Both the position numbers and the translations under genes were made by a program. This document shows positions 46,301 to 64,000 of a DNA stretch of 64,000 nt, one piece after another. Numbering within the stretch: the first letter of the stretch is position 1; each line of letters begins with the position of its first letter. Source of the stretch: Bugula neritina (taxonomy: Eukaryota > Bryozoa > Gymnolaemata > Cheilostomatida > Bugulidae); NCBI GenBank assembly GCA_964035545.1, contig OZ037769.1:17055633-17119632 (forward strand). Direction: 5' to 3'. The notes below the pieces were generated by a model that saw only the letters and a list, made by a program, of their open reading frames with translations, had not been told where the DNA came from and did no database searches.

Positions 46301-47474
46301 TTCAGCTCTAGTATGTCACTCTTTACTTACTTCTACGCTACCCGCAGTTGTACTATATTATTCTATATTATATACATGTACATGTATATTGTATAGCGTA
46401 TTATTTTACTCTTATAATGCTATATTTATCATTTATTACTGATTGTTTTTAACCATTTTATCTTATACATAACTTGTTTTCTATATAATATATCATAGTG
46501 ACATTCAATTGACCCTGAACATACTGTAGGTCACGGGTACTTTGATACTGAATATTACTCTGTCTGGACTCTTCGTTGGAATGCTGACTGAATTGGCATC
46601 GTCTGGGTTTCCATTGACATCTGTTGAGAGGTGTGGCTGGTACAGCCTGTTTGTCTGTGACCAAACTAATGTGAGTATTACTACTCCACCCGCACCTTGA
46701 GTGTAAGTTCTCAGGCTAACACTAATGCTATATTATACATAGTGTTAGATTATACCTCCTTTCATGTTACATTGTAAATTGTAATACGTTACGTTACATA
46801 TTACAGGATGTTTTACTATACTACATCATGTTACATAACAATATTCCGTATGACTACGCCATATGATTACATTATATTCTATATGTCATGATATGTTTTA
46901 TTCAGGTGTCATACGCTGCCTACCTGACGGAGTTGATGCTGCTGTTTGTCTCTCTGTGTCAGTTTCTCTTTACTGTCTTCAGTATTAGCCTGGGTTTCCA
47001 CAGTCTGTACAATAGTTGTGGTTCTATCACACACAGAGCTGCTAGTATCAAGGTAAGGTAACTCCAACTTGGTTTAACTCATGACTAAACAATATTCAGG
47101 TTTGACATTTCATTTTACTATGCTATTGCATCCTACCATATGATTATATAACATCTTCTATTAATCTCAGAAATGATGGCAAAGTGAGAACATAGTTTTG
47201 AACTAAAGACCTTGACCTCTGGAGTTGTGGGACTCGGCTGTGTCCCGGGAGTAGCGAGGAGTAACTCAGGGAACTTTCCTTCCTCCCAGTGAAAGAGTTC
47301 CGCGAGAATGGATCGCTCTTCAAACTCAATTTGGACCAGAATTGTTGAAATTTCTGCTGCATTGACGTACAGCTTGAAAATAATTAAAAATGTTTTATCA
47401 AGAATCAAATTTTCACTTGCTGCTGCACTTTTTGGTTACAGGATGGTAAAGGAAAGATAACTCCTTTGTCATAA
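43385..47474 (+). CDS. Four-transmembrane protein 1 (MS4A-like tetraspan, tentative)
   Basis: Coding exons: 43385-43449, 45450-45576, 46199-46255, 46530-46670, 46906-47052, 47442-47474, totalling 189 aa. Four hydrophobic segments are visible: VCLTQLTLGLFTLFQGL, GLILAGGLGLGLTTF, VTGTLILNITLSGLFVGML and LMLLFVSLCQFLFTVFSISL. The loop between segments 3 and 4 carries a Cys pair (RCGWYSLFVC). Both termini would be cytosolic. The second segment is encoded by a separate 57-nt phase-0 exon, also seen in the three following genes. The size and four-pass layout resemble MS4A/CD20-like proteins, but no diagnostic motif decides it. No enzymatic residues are seen. Intron 1 has a donor-copying array. Confidence 0.75.
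43446..43795 (+). repeat. ~41-bp minisatellite copying a splice donor
   Basis: About eight copies start at the donor of exon 1. Each unit contains GT|GTAAGTATATATCAGTAG (or GTAAGTGTATATC), repeating the authentic GTAAGTATATATC at 43450. The first base pair or two of exon edge are included. Confidence 0.75.
45840..46145. repeat. Degenerate TATGTGTCAG repeat
   Basis: Irregular array of ATGTGTCATAAT and ATGTGTCAG words in the intron before the exon at 46199. The AG phrases are acceptor-like but do not match the real acceptor. Confidence 0.65.
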
Positions 47475-47599
47475 ATTGATCATTTGTTATTATGTGTTGT
47501 AAATTGTGTATTTATTAATAATGTATATGGATCAGATACTGGTTTGTGAGGTTGGGAATATATATCAAATATACAGTATTTATAATATTATATTCATAC

Positions 47600-47842
<243 letters not shown>

Positions 47843-48129
47843 TGAGTATATTACATCATACAGTTTACCATCAGTACACATTATAACATGAATACGTGAC
47901 ATTTAACTCCAGTTTATCCTTATACTAGAAGGTAAATAACATGGAGTCACATGATCTAAGTAGGCTACAATCAATACTATCAGTATTATATTACAGTAGG
48001 TAATGTATTGTGTTATATTATATTAGGTAGAGTGTTGTAATGTCTCCTAGCAATCATCAAAACAATGAGTTGAATAGCTATTGAGATCTATTGAGCGTTG
48101 TATTGAGGTCTATTGAGCTGTGTATTACA

Positions 48130-48192
48130 CACATTAGCTGATGAAAGGAAAGTAAACACCGCCATTACACAACTACCTGGCTAAGCTGACTG
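48130..48192 (+). other. Possible 5'UTR exon of the second four-TM gene
   Basis: The segment ends CTGACTGGG|GTAAGTAA, a strong donor. The next gene's first coding exon is preceded by an acceptor (TTTCTTACAG at about 49137). The exon's 5' limit is not visible. Confidence 0.35.
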
Positions 48193-49147
48193 GGGTAAGT
48201 AATGTACATACCAACGTTCTACAAGGTTCTACAAGGAACTGTAAGTTACTTCATGAGAGTCTTATGCTGCCTTTATACCTTATAGTTGTCGGCGCACTAT
48301 TACTAGTTAGTAGTAATTACTTACTAGTTATTGCTAGCCTTAGATAGTTGTAGAATACCTTATTATGCTATTTGTGTGTTTTTGCTTGGAGCACATTCTA
48401 GACTATGGCAAATATTCACGCATATAGTTTATTAGACTCTATAGCTTGTTGGAATTTTGCATTTCTTGGACCACAATGCATTGCAAATTATATTTTCAAT
48501 GCGTTCCGCAAATTGTAAGCAAGCTGCACATTTCAGTTTAACTTTCGACATGCTGTGACAATTGAAGGTGTCACCGAGGCAGCGCCGCACATATCTTTTA
48601 TTATTTCAGAGAGTGAGAGCTCTAAAATCGGCAGCAAGTATTCTAAATAAGTGCTGCCCCAGCATTGGGAATGTTGAAGTAACTAAAATTATTTAACTGT
48701 TGTATTTTTCATATTTTGACACTATTTATATTTTTGTGTTCTCTGTATATTCTCTATAGTACGCTGTATTGTTGATCTAACACGTTCACTATACATTCGG
48801 CCTCTCAAATCTCTCCAGGATACACCAAAATACCAGTTAAATAAAGTTCAGCCCTGAATCATAGTTTAACTTTATTCTTGATAATGAACAATACGCTATG
48901 GAATAGATATAATGATGCATTCAATGAACTATTATATACGCCATCTACAAAATATTATGTGCAACATGCTTGCGGATTGACTGCCATGAGTAGTTAATAG
49001 TACTACTTAGTTGTGAGTAGAGAAAGATGGGTAACTGTGTAAAACATTTCCAAACTTACAGTGAAACATTCTATTGATCTCACTTGTAAGGATAGTACAC
49101 GCGAGACAAGTTAATGTTGGAGTTATCTTTCTTACAGAAACAAGAAA

Positions 49148-52100
49148 ATGCATTCTACCCAGCAAGTACACGTGCAGCAGCATCCCATGCAGCCGGTTAC
49201 TATAGTAACCCAGCCTGCTCCGCAAAATGACCCGGAAGATAAATTTCAGCCTTCTGCCCTTTCGCAGATGAAAGTGTGAGTGAAAGTTTTGATCAGTAAA
49301 TTCAAAATGATCAGATTTCAATTCGATCAGCGAGATTGGCTAGTTGTTACATAAGCATATAGTATTCTAATGTAACTAACCAAGATAACCACTTTCAGGC
49401 TCAGCATAATACAGATAGTTATGGGGGTTCTTTGCATCATATTTGGCATCACTCTGGCAGCATTGGACTATACCTCGTATCTATCCAGCACCAGTGAGAT
49501 TGGAGTTATTGGATATGGTATATGGATTGGATTATACGTAAGCTCTTTGATTTTATACTATACTGCGTATACATGAGTTGGATTTAACTTTTATAAAATA
49601 TACAGATTGTATAAGTGAGCAATTCATTTTGATACTTTTATTTTTAACATTATTATATTTATACATTTTTGTCTCCACTAAAAGCAAAATAATGTTGAAA
49701 AATTGTAAAGTTATGTTATTATTTTATCATAATTGGTAGTACCTTTTACTAGTATTACTTATTTTACTACCTCATCATTTTAGTTCATACTTGTTGGAGG
49801 TATTGGGATGGGAGCTGTTAGCCAAAACTCTAATGGATGGGTTAGTTTAACAACTTTAATTTTTCTTTGTATCAGCCTCTACTATTTATTTGGATATTTT
49901 TTATTGATTACCATTTTTTATACTATATCAGTGATTCCATTTCAAACTATCAAAATAATACTCTGTTTTAGATTATCAAAACGATTATGTTTTAGATTAT
50001 CAGTACGACTCTGTTTTAGATTATCAGTACAATGGTGTTGAACATACTCTGCTCTGCGGTCTGGTGTTGGATGTTGCTCAGCTTCTCCACAGCTGGTCTC
50101 GTCAGCATGCGTGTGAATGAGTGCTATTGGTTCATCTGCTCGTCTAACCATGTACGCTTCAGTTTCTCCACACAATATAAGACTTGCTAATGTTTTGCTA
50201 TAGTTATTCAATGTGCTATTTCAACAGTATCTGGCATTGGTTTTATTTATTTTCTGAATTGAGTATTGAATTTACTTGGAGTTGGTTGCCCCTGTTGATT
50301 TTATCAACCCAGAGTTTATGTTGAACTTGCATTTTATAACTCAGTTATGTAGAGTTGTAATTTTCAAATTTTTTATCCTAAATTGTTTTTGGTTCGAAGC
50401 ACATCAACAATAAGGTCTATTCTGTAATAACACTGAATTCATGCAACTTGGTTTATTAACACCCCTGTGTATTACTTGAGGAGTTGTCTTTCTTATTTGG
50501 GGCCTTTTCTATATAATAGAGTACTTACATGGTTGTCATATTATGAAAAGTTCTAATATATTATAGATTGCTGATGTTTTCTATGCCATGGATGGGATGA
50601 TGTTGATTATGAGTATCATCCAGTTTGTCATAACTATCTGGTGTGCTGCCTTGTGCTGTGGTGCCGTCTGCAGATGCTGTAAACACACGGCTACTTCAAC
50701 ACACATGGTGAGTTCTATGAGCGGCCATCTTGGTTAGTTGATATCCTAACCGTAGCTGATTTTTAGCTAACCTCTGTTAGAGTTACAAAGAAACATTTAG
50801 TATTCTAGCTAAATCCAATTCATTGTCTTACAAGTGAGTAAGTACATACAGGTCAAAGTTCAAACCCCACTCCCTCTTTGCTAATATATTCAGGAGTTGT
50901 TTTCTCTTGTTAGAATATTGTTTATGAAGTGAATATAATTCTGGCAAAAATCCAAAACTCAAAGTCATTCTAGCAATAAATTTCTATTTAGAATAACAGC
51001 TTACAATACAAATTCTGAACAGGTTTTATACTAATGAATTGTTGATAATTTAGCTGAAACTTAACTTTACAAGAGCAATGAGAAATGTTGTAGAAATGTA
51101 TATTTATTAGGAGTTACATATTATATAAGTGAGGGCATTACATTACGTCAAAATGTATATTTATTAAGAATGAAACTTTTCTACTCTGTTGATACATAGT
51201 AATATAGGTATCAAACTAACAGAATAAATTTAAAAATGTAGTATGCTCATTTTCACTAATGGAAATTTGAACATAGACTCTCTTACGTCACGTTACATGG
51301 CGTTACATTACTTTATATGACATTACGCCACTTTACATGACGTTACACTACTATGTATATAATATATGCTGTAATACTAGGGCATTGCTTTATTTCTCTT
51401 ACTGAATTTATGGGTCTTGATGTAAAATATTATGAAATATGAGTTGGTTTTGAAGGCCATGTAACTAAGTGGTCATTACTGAATGACCAAATCTCCACAT
51501 GCCAATTCATTTAGGAGCAGTGGTGAAGAAATTGAGACAGCCTAAGTGTTTTTAAATTTCTTTATAAATTTTAGAAATAGATTTTCACGAGAATATAACT
51601 TCCTTTGCTACATTTCTAATCTAGAACACAGGCTTTTCTCAATTTCTCCATTACCTTTGCCAATATCTGTTCTGTGTGCCAGTTTCAGAAGTTTAAAGCA
51701 AGACTTCATGTAAAGTAAACATAAGATGTAGGTGGTGTGATAGTGTGGGTGATTTCTGCTGTAGATACATTACAACAATGGAATGAACACCCAAGTGATG
51801 TACCCCAGTGTGCCCATGTACTCCACAGGATACCACACAGGGATGAACCAGGCTTGTGAGTGTTGAATATTCTAGCTACTAGTTGTGTTTATGTCTAACA
51901 TGCAGGGTAGTACTCTGTAACTCTGATAGATAGCTGAGATGTTACTACTCCTAGACTAGTGTAGGGAAAGTTGGCTTAGAAGTTGATATTTGCTTCGGTT
52001 CAGCTGACTAACTCATGGACTATTTTATTCAAAATCTTTTGCCGATAACCAAATGCAAAATTCAATATGGTCATGGAAGTTTGAAGGTTTAAAAAGATAA

Positions 52101-52836
52101 AAAAGGGTTATAAAACTAGGGTTATAAAACTGTGTTGATCTTTAGAAATTTTGACTGCATCTGTTTCTGATATTGGAATTTCAGTCTATTATTTTAGGAT
52201 GCAACTTCATCAAGCTGATTTCAAAAACTGCAAATAATGTTTTTGCAAGGCACTTTCAATATTTACAAAACTGCGTTTAATTTAAAATATTACAACTATT
52301 CAATGATTTCTACATGAGTTTGACATGTTCAGTCTTTGACTGTGCCAGCTACAGGTACTCTAACGGAGTAGACAGAACCCGCTGGGGTTGGCTGAACTGT
52401 TTAAACAATAATCTGCTCAGTCAAGGGCATATTGTTCTCTGGTATATTCAGAATCTCTTTCTTGGTGTTATTCTATAAACAGACGTTACTAGGTAACTGA
52501 TTGAAGACATTCATTTCTGTTGGTCAGCATTTCACTTTGATGAATCAAAAACTTGTTGGGAATTTTTCACTCTGAGATATTTTACGTTGCTACTTCATGG
52601 GATTAACTGAATGTACAGAGTATCACCAATAACTGTCCACTGATCATTTCTCTCTTTAACTTACAGTCAGTGTCACTGTGCAGCAACCTCAGCCAATGGG
52701 AGTCAACTATGGCATGCAGCCGCAGCCAATGGGAGGCTACGCTATTCAGCAGCAAGCTTCGCCCAGCTACGTGACTCAGTCTCAAGGCCCGCCCTCCTAC
52801 GCCTCGCAAAGCATCACCCCTACTGATAAGTTCTAG
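49148..52836 (+). CDS. Four-transmembrane protein 2 (MS4A-like tetraspan, tentative)
   Basis: Coding exons: 49148-49275, 49399-49537, 49784-49840, 50020-50151, 50567-50707, 51765-51855, 52667-52836, giving 285 aa. The N-terminus is Gln/Pro-rich (QQVHVQQHPMQP). Hydrophobic segments follow: LSIIQIVMGVLCIIFGITLAAL, GYGIWIGLYFILVGGIGMGA, ISTMVLNILCSAVWCWMLL and MLIMSIIQFVITIWCAALCC. A Cys pair lies in the loop between the third and fourth (ECYWFIC). A Cys cluster right after the last segment (CCGAVCRCC) could be palmitoylated. The cytosolic tail of about 90 residues is Gln/Pro/Tyr-rich with PSY motifs. It shares the 57-nt phase-0 exon and the loop Cys pair with the preceding gene, so they are probable paralogues. 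Confidence 0.8.
49958..50028 (+). repeat. ~26-bp repeat copying a splice acceptor and exon start
   Basis: Three copies of GTTTTAG|ATTATCA, each followed by AAACG, GTACG or GTACAATGG. The last is the authentic junction at 50019/50020. Acceptor plus about ten exon bases are copied. Confidence 0.75.
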
Positions 52837-53564
52837 AAGTACGAGAGAGAAAAATGGAACTGCTTTATCAAGAGTGTTCTAGATCTTCTAAACAGTAACA
52901 TTTATTTCGTTTGTGTTGCTTTTGACTTGATGAAAAAGTTTATCTTACTCTACTTATAATATTTTGTTTTCTATGAAGATATTTTATTTTTATATCAATA
53001 TTTGTATGATTTTGCATTATTATACACACATAAATATAATATTCGAATATAATTTCCTTTTGCTAATTGGCTACATTATATTATAATTCAGTATTTATAT
53101 GTCAGCATTGCCATAGAAGTCTAACAATTACAGCGTGTATATAAGTAAGAGGAGGGGTGATAGACAGAGCTGTAGCCCCTAACGGGTTTGAGTTTTCATA
53201 GTATGTACTCGAGTTATTGCTCGAGCTGTACAATCTGGAAGTCATGGACTACTCCACTGGAAATTTTCTATTCCCAACATGGGCCACTTACCTGTGCTGT
53301 AACTCATTTCTAACAGAAAATCAACTTATGTTTTTAAGGTACGCAATAGCTGCTAAAATTACAGGTTTTTCCCTTCTGATCTATGGTCTATTCATCACCT
53401 TATGAATAAACAAAAGCAATATACTGTTATTTACAAGTTGAATTAGTTATAACACATTTTCTAAAGTTCACATAACACATGAAACAAGCTTCCAGTTACA
53501 CATATAAGTGAGTGCATTGCAGAACATACAGTACTTTGCTGAGATTCAACTCCAAGAAAGCACC

Positions 53565-59041
<5,477 letters not shown>

Positions 59042-60937
59042 ACTCTCATTGGCTGCAGAAGATGGCAGCTGAACCGTCTGCACTCAATGAGAATGAAACT
59101 GATATTCAGCTACCAATCAACAAACTATTCAACCAAATCCATCCATTCAGAACTTACGAGTAATTCAAACCTAATCTGGTTCTTAAATTGGTGTTAGAAC
59201 ATTTCATCAACTTGCCATAATATTATGTGTCTAGAACCTTCCTTTAATTACAATAGCTTGATTCGCTTACATTGAAGTTTTCTCCTACCTAATATAGCTG
59301 TCTTTGTGTCTGATTTTGTTGTCCTATGCTGTCTTTTATTATTGATGTGAAAACAGATTTTAGGTAAAAAGGACACAAATGGAAAAGTAAGAAAAAATGG
59401 TTTAATTTCTCCAAACTCAAACCCTCAACTCTTAAACCCCAACCCCAAACCTAAACCCCCATTCCAAACACTCAATATCCTGTTCTAAACGCTGTAATAT
59501 TGAAACCGTTCCATTTTTACCTACTTTACCATTTGTGTCGTTATTACCTGCGTGCCGTTATTACTTGTGCCATTTTTTACCGGATCAACACCGTGAAAAC
59601 ATCCTTGGCTGTTTTCTGGAAAGTTCCTTGCATGCAAAGGGTGTAATTCATTATTTATGTTTATGAGTGGTTTAGAGTGATTTATAGTAGTTTAGAGTAG
59701 TTTAGAGTAGTTTGGAGTAGTTTAGAGTGTTATCTATTAAGTGATTGACTCATCTTGAAATAAAAAGTTCACGAGAACACAATCCTTGGAATGTGAGCCT
59801 TAATTATTGAGAAGCTGTGTACTTTCTATATTGGTAAGACAAATGCAAAGACAACTATATATTTGGTTTCAAACAGGCCCAAATTCTGCACATGCACATG
59901 TTAAAAATTACAAATGAAAGACTTGGAAAAGCTGTTGATGGTTTGCTTCTAATAAATTAATGTTTTCAGAGCACGTGAATAAATCACTCAAAGTAACTAA
60001 CAAAGACTATGTCGGTAGCAGCTGTATATATAATACATTATTTGACGTGAGATACAACAAACTCGGCCTCAATAATATATAATTAATGTTAGATCATAAA
60101 GCACTAAAATCTTTCTACCCTAGTGAGAGGGGGAGAGCTTTTGAGCACACTGCTTGTATCAGAGAAGTATAAGTATGACGTCCTTTCTGACATCACTGGT
60201 TTTATCGGAATTTGAATTTGAACCACTATAAAATACTAATCCTGCTCCCGATTATTATTAGATTATATTGCATGTGCTTTAATATTTCATGTATATTTTA
60301 TTATTATAAGTTTAGGTCTCAATAACATTGCAGCTTTAAGACAACTTTATATATAGTGCAATTGTTGTATTATATTATAATATTACAATAAGCACAATAC
60401 AATATATTATGAAGATTATATTTAAAGTACCAATATAAATCTTCACAAAATATCATAATAATTATGCTGCATTACATTTTTCTACAATATGAGAAAATGT
60501 ACAAAACATGAATTCGCTTAGATATGTGTTTATGACCGGTTATGCAAACTTGTTCTGTAGGTGTAGACAGTGTGGCCAACTCCTGTTTATAATCAGTTTG
60601 TCTTCCTTTCTTTGAGAAATAAACGGAAGTTTGAAAGTTGAACACCATGTTATTCCATTACTCATTAGTATCTTCCCGCTATTGAGCCGTACTTTCCCAG
60701 TGAGTATGCAATCACCATTACGTCTACAGCTTATCTGCATTGGCCATTATGCAGATAAGCCCAACAGAGATTGTGCAAGATACCCAACGCAGTTTCTAAA
60801 CTTCCCAATAGCTCATCCTTCAACAGTTTCCATATAAATATACATGTACATTTAAAGCCTAGCATATCTCATTTGTGATTTGAAAGCTGTATAGTAACAC
60901 ATAGGTACTAACTGTCTATTGTCTATTGCTAATATTC
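59042..60937. other. Intergenic region between four-TM genes 3 and 4
   Basis: About 1.9 kb of AT-rich sequence with the fold-back element at 59363-59548 and a short GTTTAGAGTA-type repeat near 59667-59730. No gene was recognised. Confidence 0.5.
59363..59548. mobile_element. Fold-back element with ~45-bp inverted ends
   Basis: The left arm GGTAAAAAGGACACAAATGG and the inverse of the right arm GGTAATAACGACACAAATGG match, and the similarity runs on for about 45 bp. The interior is a CCCCAAACC-rich strand-biased stretch. No coding capacity; likely a MITE. Confidence 0.6.
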
Positions 60938-63824
<2,887 letters not shown>

Positions 63825-64000
63825 CATCTCATTGGCTGCTGAAGATGACAACTGAAACATCTTCATTTTAAGAACAAGGCTTATTATCTCTTATAATATC
63901 AATTAATCACTAAACCATTGAATCAAATTTGTCCAATAAAACTCGAACCCCAAAAAAGTTCTATAATATATTTATATAAACTTGGTGTTTGCTATAACAT

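Noticed and set aside
48200-49140. Additional gene between four-TM genes 1 and 2
   Set aside because: No coding exon with acceptable splice sites; only a possible 5'UTR exon near 48130-48192.
59398-59470. Interstitial telomere-like repeat
   Set aside because: AACCCC/AAACCT words are irregular and do not form TTAGGG or another regular telomeric unit.

Overview
This is eukaryotic, almost certainly invertebrate metazoan, nuclear DNA. Genes are intron-rich with GT..AG introns, intergenic gaps are short and AT-rich, and simple repeats are very abundant. Several products are typical of animals: a fused bifunctional CoA synthase, a KDM2-type JmjC/CXXC/F-box/LRR demethylase, and an ANKRD28/44/52-type ankyrin scaffold. 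A sponge or other early-branching animal with a compact genome is my best guess. That is inference from gene style only.

Layout. About 1.9-5.4 kb (+): a TFIIIC 90 kDa-like subunit (GTF3C4-like). 5.9-9.1 kb (-): COASY, convergent with it. 11.1-21.0 kb (+): ANKRD28/44/52-like, 22 coding exons, 1,035 aa. 21.4-33.0 kb (-): KDM2-like, 24 coding exons, 1,759 aa, convergent with the ankyrin gene. 34.3-35.3 kb (+): a DNAJB1/4/5-type Hsp40, divergent from KDM2, with a perfect heat-shock element and a TATA box between them. 37.8-40.7 kb (+): kynurenine aminotransferase (KYAT), 423 aa. 43.4-63.8 kb (+): four consecutive genes for small four-transmembrane proteins that share a 57-nt phase-0 transmembrane exon, so probably a tandem family. 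A gag-protease LTR retrotransposon with two identical 121-bp LTRs sits in the last intron of the third of these. Other mobile DNA includes two tRNA-derived SINE-like copies, a ~300-bp MITE with ~36-bp inverted ends and two fold-back elements. All ten spliced models were joined by hand; each keeps a single open frame and sums to a multiple of three.

The most unusual signal is not a gene. At least 14 minisatellites in six genes are anchored on exon-intron boundaries. The repeat unit contains the real splice donor or acceptor plus, usually, a few bases of the neighbouring exon, so the splice site is copied from 2 to about 38 times. In two cases an entire intron is essentially one such array. In one case the array is open in the correct frame, and using upstream acceptors would insert 11-residue units that begin with the ankyrin-like signature SPLH.

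The KDM2 gene is also unusual. It keeps the JmjC iron ligands and has a CXXC finger, but the PHD finger expected after the CXXC is absent. A large central exon carries a second complete CXXC finger and a half-finger before the F-box and LRRs. The genes otherwise look like unrelated housekeeping or regulatory functions (RNA polymerase III transcription, CoA synthesis, PP6-type phosphatase scaffolding, chromatin, chaperone, amino-acid metabolism, membrane proteins), not a pathway cluster.
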